DNA from: Streptomyces sp. NRRL WC-3742
GTDB taxonomy: Bacteria; Actinomycetota; Actinomycetes; Streptomycetales; Streptomycetaceae
DNA length: 64,000 nucleotides
NCBI RefSeq assembly: GCF_000720635.1
Contig: NZ_JOCF01000002.1
Location: forward strand, 1-64,000
Reading direction: 5' to 3'
Part shown: positions 51,459-59,808 of the stretch, one piece after another
Numbering within the stretch: position 1 is the first letter of the stretch
Layout of the letters: each line of letters opens with the position of its first letter
Notes under the pieces: generated by a model
Databases searched by the model: none
The model's input: the letters and a program-made list of their open reading frames with translations, nothing else
Told to the model about the DNA's origin: nothing
Translations under genes and position numbers: made by a program

Positions 51459-51550
51459 GACGGGACCGTACTGCGCACCGCTGACGGCTGCCGACCGTCA
51501 GCAGTGCTCGTGATCACCGTCGGCAGGCCGCCCGGCGGCGTCTCGGCCGT

Positions 51551-52150
51551 TCAGTGCTCGCCGAGGAAGATCTCGCGGACCTCGCGCGCCGCGTAGTGGA
51601 CCAGCACGTACCCGGCCGCCGGGTCCGCCCACCACCAACCGAGGGTCGCGTTGAGGACCAGGCCGAGCAGAACGGCTACGGCGAGCAGGCCGTCGATGAG
51701 GGTGACCCGGCCCTCGGTCCTGAGGACGGGGTTGTCCAGGGCGGCGCCGGTGCGGGCCTTGCCGAAGGCGAGGGCGAACATGACCGCGGCGGTGACAGCG
51801 GTCCAGGCGATCCCGAGTGGCGAGTGCTGCGGGTGGAAGCCGCTGACCAGGACGAACGTCGACTGCGCGAGCAGGTAGAGCCCGAGAAGCGCGAAGCCGA
51901 TCCCGATCAGTCTCAGCGCCCGCTTCTGCCGTTCCTCGCCGCTACCGGAGAGCTCCCGGACGACGACGGTGGAGGCGCCGATCTCGATCAGGGAGTCCAG
52001 GCCGAAGCCGGCCAGCGCCACCGAACGGGCCCCGATCGCGGCCACGGCCAGGACCACGATGCCGACCACGTTCCAGCCCAGTGTCGTGTACTCCAGGGCG
52101 AAACCCCGGCGGAGCAGGGTCTGACGGGAGGTTCCGTTCACATCGGCCAT
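51551..52150 (-). CDS. CDF-type cation transporter, short form
   Basis: 199 residues with five or six helices and no C-terminal cytoplasmic domain. GFGLDSLIEIGASTVVVREL is the helix with metal-site Asp and Ser/Glu residues, and GRVTLIDGLLAVAVL plus WWWADPAAGYVLVHYAARE is the second metal-site helix. Usually cation diffusion facilitators export Zn2+, Co2+ or Mn2+. It follows arsI by 33 bp and belongs to the arsenic island transcript; an arsenic role is not established. Confidence 0.78.
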   Translation of the reverse strand: MADVNGTSRQTLLRRGFALEYTTLGWNVVGIVVLAVAAIGARSVALAGFGLDSLIEIGASTVVVRELSGSGEERQKRALRLIGIGFALLGLYLLAQSTFVLVSGFHPQHSPLGIAWTAVTAAVMFALAFGKARTGAALDNPVLRTEGRVTLIDGLLAVAVLLGLVLNATLGWWWADPAAGYVLVHYAAREVREIFLGEH

Positions 52151-52183
52151 CCGGGGATTCTCCCAGCCCGCCCCACGACGCGT

Positions 52184-52597
52184 TCAGGAACCGGTGCAAC
52201 ACGTGCTGCCTTCCTGCCTGGCCAGCGTGGCCGCGTCCGACTTGACCACGTAGACCTCCCACGGCTCGCGGCCGGGGCCGTGGACCCACACCTTGTCCTG
52301 CAGGGCGTAGCAGCAGCTGGTGTCGTTCTCCTCGACCGTCGCCAGCCCGGCCCCGGCCAGGCGCGACGCCGCCGCGGCGACCTGCTCGGTGCTCTCGACC
52401 TCGACGCCGAGGTGGTCGAGGCGGGTGTCCTCGCCGGCCTCGCCCTCGATGAGGACGAGCTTGAGCGGCGGCTCGGCGATGGCGAAGTTCGCGTATCCGG
52501 GGCGGCGCTTGGCGGGCTCGGCTCCGAAGAGCTTGGAGTAGAAGGCGATGGAGCCTTCGAGGTCGGCGACGCGCAGGGCGAGCTGAACGCGGGACAT
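52184..52597 (-). CDS. ArsI/CadI-family VOC protein
   Basis: 137 residues, VOC fold. MSRVQLALRVADLEGSIAFY, then LFGAEPAKRRPGYANFAIA, DHLGVEVEST and CCYALQDKVWVHGPG are typical of ArsI/CadI proteins encoded in arsenic operons. ArsI cleaves the C-As bond of trivalent organoarsenicals; CadI is a metal-induced relative. The vicinal Cys pair in NDTSCCYA, the metalloid-binding site, is present, plus CC near the end. It diverges from arsR across 88 bp holding the operator. Confidence 0.88.
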   Translation of the reverse strand: MSRVQLALRVADLEGSIAFYSKLFGAEPAKRRPGYANFAIAEPPLKLVLIEGEAGEDTRLDHLGVEVESTEQVAAAASRLAGAGLATVEENDTSCCYALQDKVWVHGPGREPWEVYVVKSDAATLARQEGSTCCTGS

Positions 52598-52621
52598 GGC
52601 GGTCTCCCCGATCCGAGGTCT

Positions 52622-52643
52622 TGTATCGACGACCGTCGATACA
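52622..52643. promoter_or_regulatory. Candidate ArsR operator
   Basis: Inverted repeat TGTATCGAC and GTCGATACA separated by 4 nt, centred between the divergent arsI and arsR starts. Bacterial ArsR operators usually have this form. A further GCGTC/GACGC pair (about 52668-52684) abuts the arsR start codon. It should control both directions. Confidence 0.6.
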
Positions 52644-52685
52644 GCCGAGCTTGCCAGTGGAATAGATGAGCGTCAACATAGACGC

Positions 52686-53057
52686 ATGTCGAATCCGGAG
52701 CTGAAGCTGCTCGACCAGGACGAGGCGGCGGCCTGCTGCTCGCCGATGGTCCGCGAGCCGCTCGACGAGGTAGCCGCCGCCGACCTGGCCCGCATGTTCA
52801 AGGCCCTCTCGGACCCGGTACGGCTGCGCCTGCTGTCGCTGATCGCCTCGCACGAGGGCGGCGAGGCGTGCGTCTGCGACCTGACCGGCCCGTTCGACGT
52901 GTCCCAGCCGACCATCTCCCACCACCTCAAGGTGCTCCGGGACGCCGGCCTGGTCGACTCCGAGCGGCGCGGAACCTGGGTCTACTACTGGGTGCTGCCC
53001 GCCGCCCTGGCCAAGCTGTCCTCTCTGCTCCAAGCTCCCCTGGGGGACTCCAGATGA
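52686..53057 (+). CDS. arsR: ArsR-family metalloregulator
   Basis: 123 residues. The winged HTH is FDVSQPTISHHLKVLRDAGL, with EACVCDLTG, the ELCVCDL-type metalloid-binding motif (two cysteines), just before it, and CCSP near the N-terminus as further ligand. When arsenite binds, it should leave the operator at 52622-52643. Its stop overlaps the aquaporin start by 4 bp. Confidence 0.93.
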   Translation: MSNPELKLLDQDEAAACCSPMVREPLDEVAAADLARMFKALSDPVRLRLLSLIASHEGGEACVCDLTGPFDVSQPTISHHLKVLRDAGLVDSERRGTWVYYWVLPAALAKLSSLLQAPLGDSR

Positions 53058-53818
53058 CCGAGACGGCTCCGCTGGGCCGCCGAGCGGCCGTCGAGTTCGT
53101 CGGCACCGGCGCGCTGGTCGCCGTTGTGGTCGGCTCCGGCATCCAGGCCGCCGAGCTCTCCCAGGACGTCGGCGTCCAACTGCTGGCCAACTCCCTGGCC
53201 ACGGTCTTCGGCCTCGGCGTACTGATCACCCTGCTCGGCCCGGTGTCCGGCGCGCACTTCAACCCGGCCGTCACCCTCGCCGCCTGGTGGACCGGTCGCC
53301 GCGACGGCGACGGCCCCACGCTCCGCGAGGTCGCCGCCTACGTGCCCGCCCAGATCGCCGGGGCGATCGGCGGCGCCGTCCTGGCGGACGCGATGTTCGC
53401 CGAGCCGCTCGTCCGCTGGTCCGGGCACGACCGCTCGGCCGGGCACCTGTGGCTGGGCGAGGTCGTCGCCACCGCCGGGCTGCTCCTGCTGATCTTCGGC
53501 CTCGGCCGGACGGGCCGCGCCCACCAGGCGCCGGTCGCCGTCGCCTCGTACATCGGCGCCGCCTACTGGTTCACCTCCTCCACCAGCTTCGCCAACCCGG
53601 CCGTCACGATCGGCCGGGCCTTCACCGACACCTTCGCCGGCATCGCCCCCGCCTCCGTCCTGCCGTTCGTCGCCGCCCAGTCGGCCGGCCTGGTGGCCGG
53701 ACTCGCCCTGGTGGCCGCCCTGTTCGGCCGTCCGGCTCCGACGCCCGACACGCCCGGCACGCCCGTACGACCCCGACAGCTGACCGTCCCCGCGACCGAG
53801 GAAGCCCCCCTGCCGTGA
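53054..53818 (+). CDS. Aquaglyceroporin-like channel in ars operon (AqpS-like)
   Basis: 254 residues with six helices and two half-helices carrying NPA motifs: SGAHFNPAVTLAAWW and SSTSFANPAVTIGRAF. MIP-family channels in ars operons conduct arsenite or organoarsenicals outwards after arsenate reduction; that role is inferred from position. Overlaps arsR by 4 bp and arsC by 4 bp. Confidence 0.9.
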   Translation: MTETAPLGRRAAVEFVGTGALVAVVVGSGIQAAELSQDVGVQLLANSLATVFGLGVLITLLGPVSGAHFNPAVTLAAWWTGRRDGDGPTLREVAAYVPAQIAGAIGGAVLADAMFAEPLVRWSGHDRSAGHLWLGEVVATAGLLLLIFGLGRTGRAHQAPVAVASYIGAAYWFTSSTSFANPAVTIGRAFTDTFAGIAPASVLPFVAAQSAGLVAGLALVAALFGRPAPTPDTPGTPVRPRQLTVPATEEAPLP

Positions 53819-54234
53819 GCGCACCCGCCGTCCCGTCCGTCCTGTTCGTCTGCGTGCACAACGCCGGCCGCTCCCAGATGGCCGCCGCCCTCCTCGCCCG
53901 CCTCGGCGGCGACCGGGTCGAGGTCCGCTCGGCCGGCTCCGCCCCGGCCGACACCGTGAACCCGGCGGCTCTGGAGGCCCTGGCCGAGGTCGGGATCGAC
54001 ATCTCCGCCGAGACCCCGAAGGTGCTCACCACCGAGGCCGTCCAGGCGTCCGACGTGGTGATCACCATGGGCTGCGGCGACGCCTGCCCGTACTTCCCCG
54101 GCAAGCGGTACCTGGACTGGAAGCTCGACGACCCGGCCGGCCAGGGCGTGGACGCCGTCCGCCCGATCCGCGACGAGATCGAGCGGCGCGTCCGCGGCCT
54201 GCTCGCCGACCTCGGTGTGGAGGCCGCCGCATGA
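53815..54234 (+). CDS. arsC: Arsenate reductase, low-molecular-weight phosphatase type
   Basis: 139 residues from GTG 53815. The phosphatase P-loop is FVCVHNAGRSQMAAALL (CxxxxxR) and the MGCGDACPYFPGKRYLDW segment carries the further cysteine pair. This class reduces arsenate to arsenite with thioredoxin or mycothiol/mycoredoxin; the actinobacterial form usually takes the latter. Overlaps both neighbours by 4 bp, third gene of the operon. Confidence 0.93.
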   Translation: MSAPAVPSVLFVCVHNAGRSQMAAALLARLGGDRVEVRSAGSAPADTVNPAALEALAEVGIDISAETPKVLTTEAVQASDVVITMGCGDACPYFPGKRYLDWKLDDPAGQGVDAVRPIRDEIERRVRGLLADLGVEAAA

Positions 54235-54728
54235 GCGCGGTGACCGTCACGGCGATGCTCCCCGAGCACGCCGAGCAGGTCCTGGCCATCTACCGGCACG
54301 GCATCGACGAGGGCAACGCCACCTTCGAGACCACCGTTCCGACCTGGGCCGCCTTCGACGCGGCCAAGCTGCCCGACCACCGCCTGGTCGCCCTCGACGC
54401 CGACGGCCGCGTCCTCGGCTGGGCCGCCGTCAGCCCCACCTCCAGCCGGTGCGCGTACGCGGGCGTCGTCGAGCACTCCGTCTACGTCCACCCCGGCGCG
54501 CGCGGGCGAGGAGTCGGCGCCGCGCTCCTCGACGCCCTGATCGCCTCGACCGAGGCTGCCGGGATCTGGACCGTCCAGTCCGGCGTCTTCCCCGAGAACA
54601 CCGCCAGCCTCGCCCTCCACGCCCGCGCCGGCTTCCGCGTCATCGGCACCCGCGAACGCATCGGCCGCCACCACGGCGTGTGGCGCGACGTCACGCTCAT
54701 CGAGCGCCGGAGCCCGAAGCTGTTCTGA
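54231..54728 (+). CDS. GNAT acetyltransferase, ArsN1/phosphinothricin acetyltransferase-like
   Basis: 165 residues. IYRHGIDEGNATFETTVPTW is the typical PAT-family start; VVEHSVYVHPGARGRGVGAAL is the acetyl-CoA site; then FPENTASLALHARAGFRVIG. In ars operons such proteins are called ArsN1 and acetylate the arsenic-containing amino acid arsinothricin; phosphinothricin is a structural analog. Which substrate is used here cannot be told. Coupled by ATGA to arsC, last gene of the operon. Confidence 0.87.
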   Translation: MSAVTVTAMLPEHAEQVLAIYRHGIDEGNATFETTVPTWAAFDAAKLPDHRLVALDADGRVLGWAAVSPTSSRCAYAGVVEHSVYVHPGARGRGVGAALLDALIASTEAAGIWTVQSGVFPENTASLALHARAGFRVIGTRERIGRHHGVWRDVTLIERRSPKLF

Positions 54729-54993
54729 TCAGTTGGCGCCGCTCGGCCTCACCGGCGGGCGTCACTCCCCGAAGCGGGACCAGATGATCCCGACACCCGC
54801 ATGCCATGTACACCTCGTGCAGCCCGTCGGCGACGTCCCCGAACGAGAAGTACTCCCCGCCATCGAGCCCACACACCCCGATGTCCCCCCGGCTCAACAG
54901 CCGCCCTGCCGGCCTGAACTCGCCGGCGAGCCCGGGGCTGGCCTCCGAATCGCTCGCCTTCAGCACAGCTTCGATCGCTTCGATCATCGTCAT
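54697..54993 (-). CDS. Hypothetical protein
   Basis: 98 residues starting MTMIEAIEAVLKASDSEA. Notable segments: LLSRGDIGVCGLDGGEYFSF and MACGCRDHLVPL, with three cysteines. No family recognised. It ends inside the last 32 bp of the acetyltransferase gene, converging with it. The region is not just an antisense shadow, as most of it lies in otherwise non-coding DNA. Confidence 0.55.
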   Translation of the reverse strand: MTMIEAIEAVLKASDSEASPGLAGEFRPAGRLLSRGDIGVCGLDGGEYFSFGDVADGLHEVYMACGCRDHLVPLRGVTPAGEAERRQLIRTASGSGAR

Positions 54994-55055
54994 TCCGGGG
55001 AGTGTGCCACCGCCCCCTGACAGCACCGACCCCGCGCGAGTTTTCCACTTGCAGT

Positions 55056-55090
55056 CCTAGGGCTCCTAGGATCAAACTAGGGCTCCTAGG
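55056..55090. promoter_or_regulatory. Two direct copies of CTAGGGCTCCTAGG upstream of the TetR gene
   Basis: The 14-bp sequence at 55057-55070 recurs at 55077-55090, a 20-bp period (about two helical turns), 25 bp before the TetR start codon. Each copy contains two CCTAGG-like palindromes. It probably is the autoregulatory operator of the TetR protein. Confidence 0.6.
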
Positions 55091-55114
55091 AAAGCCCCGG
55101 GAAAGCAGGTGCAC

Positions 55115-55717
55115 ATGGCACGCGCAGGACTGACGACGGAACGAGTGACGCTCGCGGGCGCCGAGTTGGCGGACGAGGTCGGCTTCGAACGGCTGACCAT
55201 GTCCCAGGTCGCCAAGCGCCTGGGCGTGAAGGACGCGAGCCTCTACGTGCACGTCCGCAACCTTGAGGACCTGCGCGGGCGCATCGCGCTCCTGGCGGCG
55301 GACGAGAAGACGATCCTCATCGCCGAGGCCACGGCCGGGCGGGCGGGCAAGGACGCCCTGGTCGCGTACGCGAACGCCTGGCGCGACTACGCCCACCGGC
55401 ACCCCGGCCGCTACACCGCCACCCAGGTCCCGACCGAGATCGCCCCCGAGCTGCTCGCCGACGCCCCCGGCCCCCGGCGCGCCGTCGAGCTGACGTACGG
55501 CATGCTGCGCGGCTACGGCCTCGCCGAACCGGACCTCACCGACGCCGTCCGCCTGCTGCGCAGCACCTTCCACGGGTTCGTCGCCCTGGAGGCGACGGGC
55601 GGCTTCGCGCACCGGCGCCCGGCGCAGGACTCCTGGCTCCGCGCGCTCGACGCCCTGCACATCCTCCTGGAGCACTGGCCCGCATCCGACTCCGACGAAG
55701 AAGGAGACCGAGCATGA
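55115..55717 (+). CDS. TetR-family transcriptional regulator
   Basis: 200 residues. HTH segment: VTLAGAELADEVGFERLTMS then VAKRLGVKDASLYVHVRNLE. The C-terminal ligand domain resembles the WHG type (AHRHPGRYTA; FHGFVALEATGGF). Its stop overlaps the hydrolase start by 4 bp (ATGA), so it likely controls that gene and itself via the CTAGGGCTCC sites. The effector is unknown. Confidence 0.92.
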   Translation: MARAGLTTERVTLAGAELADEVGFERLTMSQVAKRLGVKDASLYVHVRNLEDLRGRIALLAADEKTILIAEATAGRAGKDALVAYANAWRDYAHRHPGRYTATQVPTEIAPELLADAPGPRRAVELTYGMLRGYGLAEPDLTDAVRLLRSTFHGFVALEATGGFAHRRPAQDSWLRALDALHILLEHWPASDSDEEGDRA

Positions 55718-56574
55718 CCACCGGAACCCTGCCCGTGCCCGGCGCGACCCTCCACTACGAGGTGCGCGGCACCGGCCCGCTCCTCCTGCTGATCCCCGGC
55801 GGGACGGGCGGCGCGGCCTCCCTCGCCACGGTCGCCGCCGACCTGGCCGACACGTACACGGTCGCGACCTACGACCCGCGCGGGATGGCCCGGAGCACCC
55901 TGGACGATCCCGAGGCCGAGCAGAGCGTCGAACAGCACGCCGAGGACGCGCTCCGGCTGTTGGACGAGCTGTCCCCCGGCCGGCCCGCCCGGGTGTTCGG
56001 CTCCAGTTCGGGCGGGATCGTCGCCCTGCACCTGCTCCTCGCCCACCCGCACCGCGTGGAACGCGTCATCGCCCACGAACCCCCGCTGGTGGAGGTCCTC
56101 CCCGACGCCGCCGTGCACCGCGCACTCCTCGCCCGCGTCCGGGACACCTTCCGCACCGAGGGCCTGATGCCCGCGATGGCCGTCTTCGCCGCAGGGCTGC
56201 GCAAGCCCGGCGACGAACCGGCCCCCGCACCCGAGGTCGAGGTCGAGGTCGAGGCCGAGGCCGAGGTCGAGGTCGAACTCCCGCCCCAGGCAGAGGAACG
56301 CGCCGAGCAGACCATGGGCGACCTGCCCTACTTCGTCGGCCGCATCGTCCCGAGCTTCATGGCGTACGCCCCCGACCTCCACCGCCTCAGGGCCCGGTCG
56401 GAGCAGCTCGTCCTCGCCTGCGGCGAGGACTCGCGCGGCGAACTCCCTTACCGCCCGGCCGCGTTCCTCGCCGAGCACCTCGGCATCGAACTCCTCCACT
56501 TCCCCGGCGGCCACATCGGCCTGACCACCCACCCCGCCGAGTTCGGCGCACTCCTCCGCAAGGCGTACCACTGA
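55714..56574 (+). CDS. Alpha/beta hydrolase
   Basis: 286 residues. Nucleophile elbow VFGSSSGGIVALHLLL, oxyanion loop LLIPGGTGGAAS, aspartate region YDPRGMARSTLDD, histidine near the end in FPGGHIGLTTHP. An acidic insertion around residues 169-190 (EVEVEVEAEAEVEVEL), encoded by GAGGTC repeats at 56236-56280, is unusual for the family. Substrate unknown; the TetR gene ahead of it suggests induction by its substrate. Confidence 0.9.
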   Translation: MTTGTLPVPGATLHYEVRGTGPLLLLIPGGTGGAASLATVAADLADTYTVATYDPRGMARSTLDDPEAEQSVEQHAEDALRLLDELSPGRPARVFGSSSGGIVALHLLLAHPHRVERVIAHEPPLVEVLPDAAVHRALLARVRDTFRTEGLMPAMAVFAAGLRKPGDEPAPAPEVEVEVEAEAEVEVELPPQAEERAEQTMGDLPYFVGRIVPSFMAYAPDLHRLRARSEQLVLACGEDSRGELPYRPAAFLAEHLGIELLHFPGGHIGLTTHPAEFGALLRKAYH

Positions 56575-56576
56575 CC

Positions 56577-57098
56577 TCAGGCCCGGGAGCTCCGGCGGCG
56601 GCCGGAGGGCTTGAGGACGGAGAGCACCACGCTCACGGTGTACACCGACAGCGCGACGGTCGGAATGATCACCAGGTTGTAGCGCGTGAACCCGAGGTGC
56701 ATCTCCGCGATGCTCCCGGTCGGGTGCCGGGCCGCCAGATCGGCCGCCTCGTGCAACCGGGCCGTGAGCGCGAAGACCGAAGCGCCGGCCGCCGCCAGGG
56801 TGAGCCAGAACTTCACGGCCACCCACCGGTACTTGAACAGCCCCCAGGGCGTACCGAGCGAGAGCAGCAGCCCGCTGAGCAGCGTGACCAGGCTCAGCGG
56901 CAGGACAAGCACGTCGCCGAGCAGCGGCATCGCCCGGTACGCGCTGCGCAGGGTGTCCGCGCTGGAGGTCAGCAGCCCGGTCGCGCCGAGCGTGAGCACG
57001 CAGAGCATCAGGCCCAGCCAGCCGACCGAGCTGACGATGTGCACGATCACCGCGAACTTACGGGCGGTCGGTGAGAGCCGGAAGGCGGAGGCGGTCAT
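56577..57098 (-). CDS. DUF2269-like integral membrane protein
   Basis: 173 residues with four helices. SPTARKFAVIVHIVSSVGWL and LVTLLSGLLLSLGTPWGLFK match a common predicted membrane protein family (DUF2269-like). Function unknown. ATG 57098 chosen; the open frame upstream is antisense to the following gene. Ends 2 bp from the hydrolase stop. Confidence 0.78.
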   Translation of the reverse strand: MTASAFRLSPTARKFAVIVHIVSSVGWLGLMLCVLTLGATGLLTSSADTLRSAYRAMPLLGDVLVLPLSLVTLLSGLLLSLGTPWGLFKYRWVAVKFWLTLAAAGASVFALTARLHEAADLAARHPTGSIAEMHLGFTRYNLVIIPTVALSVYTVSVVLSVLKPSGRRRSSRA

Positions 57099-57240
57099 GC
57101 CGCAGATGCTCGCCGCCCCACCCCCCGGCCGTCGTCCCTCCCCGGGAGTACGGCGGAAGCCTCCCGCCGGAGGACGACCGCCGCCACCCCGCAGCGGTGG
57201 ACTGGGGCACCCGCCCCAACACCCTCGGAGGTCAACCACC

Positions 57241-57942
57241 ATGTCCGGCCCACGCCCCGCCGGAGCGCTCACCGGCGCCCTGTACCCCGTCCTCTTCGTC
57301 GCGAGCCTCGTCGTCCCGGCCGTCTCCGCACCCTCCGGACAGCCCCTCGCCACCCCGTACTCCGACGACGACGTGGTCCGCCGCTTCCTCGCCGCCGACC
57401 CGGACGCCCTGCACCGCTCCCTCCAGCTCTCCGGGCTGCTCCAGCTGCTCTCGGCGCTGGCCCTCCTCTCCTTCGTCCCCCGGCTCACCGCCTTCACCGG
57501 CCGCTTCGGCACCGAGTCCCGCGCGGGCCTGGTCCGGGCGGCGGGGACGGCCTCCGCCGTTCTCCTCGCACTGTCCGCGAGCACGAGCTGGGTCCTGTCG
57601 ATGGTGCACTCCACCGCCGAACTCGCCTTGTCCCGCGCCCTGATGGACCTCACCTTCATCACCGGCGCCGCCCCGGCGGTCGGCACGCTCGGCCTGGTCC
57701 TGTGGCAGGTGTCGCGGGCCGCCCTGGTCAGCCGGGCACTGCCCTCCTGGGTGGCCCGGTCGGGGCTGGTCCTGGCCGTCGCGAGCCTGCTGTCCCTGCT
57801 CTCGCTGGTCGCCGAGCCCGCCACGCTGCTGATCCCGGTCGGGCGCTACCTCGGCTTCGTCTGGTTCGTCGCGGTGAGCGTGACGCTGTGGCGCCGGGAC
57901 GGCGGTGCCCGGCCGGCGGGCGGGACTAGCCTTCCGGCATGA
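57241..57942 (+). CDS. Integral membrane protein ahead of a two-component system
   Basis: 233 residues, six hydrophobic segments. MSGPRPAGALTGALYPVLFV begins the protein; it includes DDDVVRRFLAADPDALHRSL as the main outer loop. Resembles DUF4386-like membrane proteins but I am not certain. CGGAGGTC precedes the ATG. The stop overlaps the sensor kinase ATG by 4 bp, so it belongs to the same operon and might be part of the sensing apparatus. Confidence 0.82.
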   Translation: MSGPRPAGALTGALYPVLFVASLVVPAVSAPSGQPLATPYSDDDVVRRFLAADPDALHRSLQLSGLLQLLSALALLSFVPRLTAFTGRFGTESRAGLVRAAGTASAVLLALSASTSWVLSMVHSTAELALSRALMDLTFITGAAPAVGTLGLVLWQVSRAALVSRALPSWVARSGLVLAVASLLSLLSLVAEPATLLIPVGRYLGFVWFVAVSVTLWRRDGGARPAGGTSLPA

Positions 57943-59114
57943 GTGGTCCGCACCCGCTGTGGAAGTGGGACTCCAGGACGGGCCCGCCCGTCCTCTCCTG
58001 TCTCGCCGTCGCCGTCGTCCAGGTCGCCGGTACGGTCGGCGCGGGCCAGCGCCAGCCCGACCGCGTCCAACTCGACGCCCTCGGCTTCGCGCTGCTGCTC
58101 CTCGGCCCGGCCCTCCTGCTCCTGCGCCGTCGCCACCCGGCGGCGGTCATGGCGGGCGCCACGGCGGTCACCGTCGGCTACCTGGCGGCCGGGTACCCGT
58201 ACGGCCCGGCCTTCGCCTCCCTGGCCGTCGCCTTCTTCACCGCCGTGCAGCGCGGCCACCGCCGCACCGCCTGGGCCTGCGGCGCCGCCTTCTACCTCGC
58301 CCAGCTGCTGCTGCCCTACGCCGCTCCCCACCTCCGACAGCCGGGCGGCTGGCAGCAGTTGGGCATCGCGGGCATCCTGCTGTTCATCGCCACCGGCGCC
58401 GAACTGGCCCGCGTCAGCCGCGAACGCTCCGCCGCCACCCGGGCTGCCGCCGAGGAGGCCCGGCGCCGCCGCGCCGACGAGGAGCGGCTGCGGATGGCCC
58501 GCGAGCTGCACGACATCCTGGCGCACAGCATCTCGCTGATCCACGTCCAGGCGGGGGTGGCGCTCGAGCTGATCGACACCCGCCCCGAGCAGGCCAGGAG
58601 CGCCCTCACGGCCATCAAGTCCGCCAGCAAGGAGGCGCTGGGCGAGGTCCGCCAGGTCCTGGGCACCCTGCGCGGGCCCGGGAGCGCGGCCCCGCGCACC
58701 CCCGCCCCTGGCCTGGACCGGCTGGACGAGCTGGTCGCGCAGGCCGGCCGGGCGGGCCTGACCGTCACCGTCCTGCCGGAGGGCGCCCCGGACCGGGCCC
58801 CGGCCGCCGTGCAGCGCGCCGCCTTCCGGATCGTCCAGGAGGCCCTGACCAACGTGATCCGCCACTCCACCGCCCGGACGGCCACCGTCTCGCTGTCCGC
58901 CACGCCCGAGGCCCTCACCGTCCAGGTCGACGATCCCGGCCCGGCGGACGGCGGCGACGCGGCCGGCTCGGGCTCGGACGGCGGCGACGCGGGCGGCGCG
59001 GGCGCGGGACTGATCGGAATGCGGGAGCGCGTCGCCGCCTTCGGGGGCACCCTGGAGGCGGGCCCGCACGAGGCGGGATTCCGCGTCCGGGCGCGGCTGA
59101 CCCACGAGAGGTGA
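57939..59114 (+). CDS. Sensor histidine kinase (HisKA_3)
   Basis: 391 residues. Four or five N-terminal helices, then a linker and phosphoacceptor motif RMARELHDILAHSISLIHVQ, then HATPase_c: FRIVQEALTNVIRHSTA and GAGLIGMRERVAAFGG. This is the common NarL-partner kinase of actinobacteria. Directly followed, 3 bp later, by its response regulator. Confidence 0.92.
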   Translation: MSGPHPLWKWDSRTGPPVLSCLAVAVVQVAGTVGAGQRQPDRVQLDALGFALLLLGPALLLLRRRHPAAVMAGATAVTVGYLAAGYPYGPAFASLAVAFFTAVQRGHRRTAWACGAAFYLAQLLLPYAAPHLRQPGGWQQLGIAGILLFIATGAELARVSRERSAATRAAAEEARRRRADEERLRMARELHDILAHSISLIHVQAGVALELIDTRPEQARSALTAIKSASKEALGEVRQVLGTLRGPGSAAPRTPAPGLDRLDELVAQAGRAGLTVTVLPEGAPDRAPAAVQRAAFRIVQEALTNVIRHSTARTATVSLSATPEALTVQVDDPGPADGGDAAGSGSDGGDAGGAGAGLIGMRERVAAFGGTLEAGPHEAGFRVRARLTHER

Positions 59115-59117
59115 CGG

Positions 59118-59780
59118 ATGATCAGAGTCCTCCTGGCCGACGACCAGGCCCTGGTCCGGGCGGGCTTCCGGGCGCTGCTCGATGCCCAGCCCGACATCGA
59201 GGTGGTCGGCGAGGCGGAGGACGGCGAGCCGGCCCTGCGCCTGACCGCCGAACTGCGGCCCGACGTGGTGCTGATGGACATCCGGATGCCCCGCCTGGAC
59301 GGCCTGGAGGCCACCCGCCGCATCGCCGCCGACCACTCCCTGGACGGCGTTCGGGTGGTCGTCCTGACCACCTTCGAGCTCGACGAGTACGTCTTCGAGG
59401 CCCTGCGCAGCGGCGCCGTGGGCTTCCTCGTCAAGGACGCCGAACCGGCCGAACTCCTGCGGGCCGTACGCGTGGCCGCCGCCGGCGACGCGCTGCTGTC
59501 GCCGGGCGTCACCCGCCGCCTGATCGGCGAGTTCGCGGCCCGCTCGAAGGAGCCGCGCGCCGTCAGCCTGGAGGTGCTGACCGACCGCGAGCGGGAGGTG
59601 CTCGCCCTGGTCGGGCTGGGCCTGTCCAACGAGGACATCGCCCGCCGCCTGGTCGTCAGCCCGCTCACCGCCAAGACGCACGTCAGCCGCGCGATGGTGA
59701 AGCTCGGCGTCCGCGACCGGGCCCAACTGGTCGTCCTCGCCTACGAGTCCGGGCTCGTCCGCCCCGGCTGGCTCAACTAG
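59118..59780 (+). CDS. Response regulator, NarL/FixJ family
   Basis: 220 residues. Receiver: LLADDQALVRAGFRALL, phosphoacceptor D54 in VVLMDIRMPRLDG, TTFELDEYVFEALRSGAVGF with Lys in FLVKDA. DNA-binding part: LTDREREVLALVGLGLSNED, VVSPLTAKTHVSRAMVKLGV. Third gene of the operon starting at 57241. It converges with the Fxs-locus acetyltransferase gene. Confidence 0.95.
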   Translation: MIRVLLADDQALVRAGFRALLDAQPDIEVVGEAEDGEPALRLTAELRPDVVLMDIRMPRLDGLEATRRIAADHSLDGVRVVVLTTFELDEYVFEALRSGAVGFLVKDAEPAELLRAVRVAAAGDALLSPGVTRRLIGEFAARSKEPRAVSLEVLTDREREVLALVGLGLSNEDIARRLVVSPLTAKTHVSRAMVKLGVRDRAQLVVLAYESGLVRPGWLN

Positions 59781-59808
59781 CCCGCCCGGCCGTCACGCGG
59801 TCAGCCCG

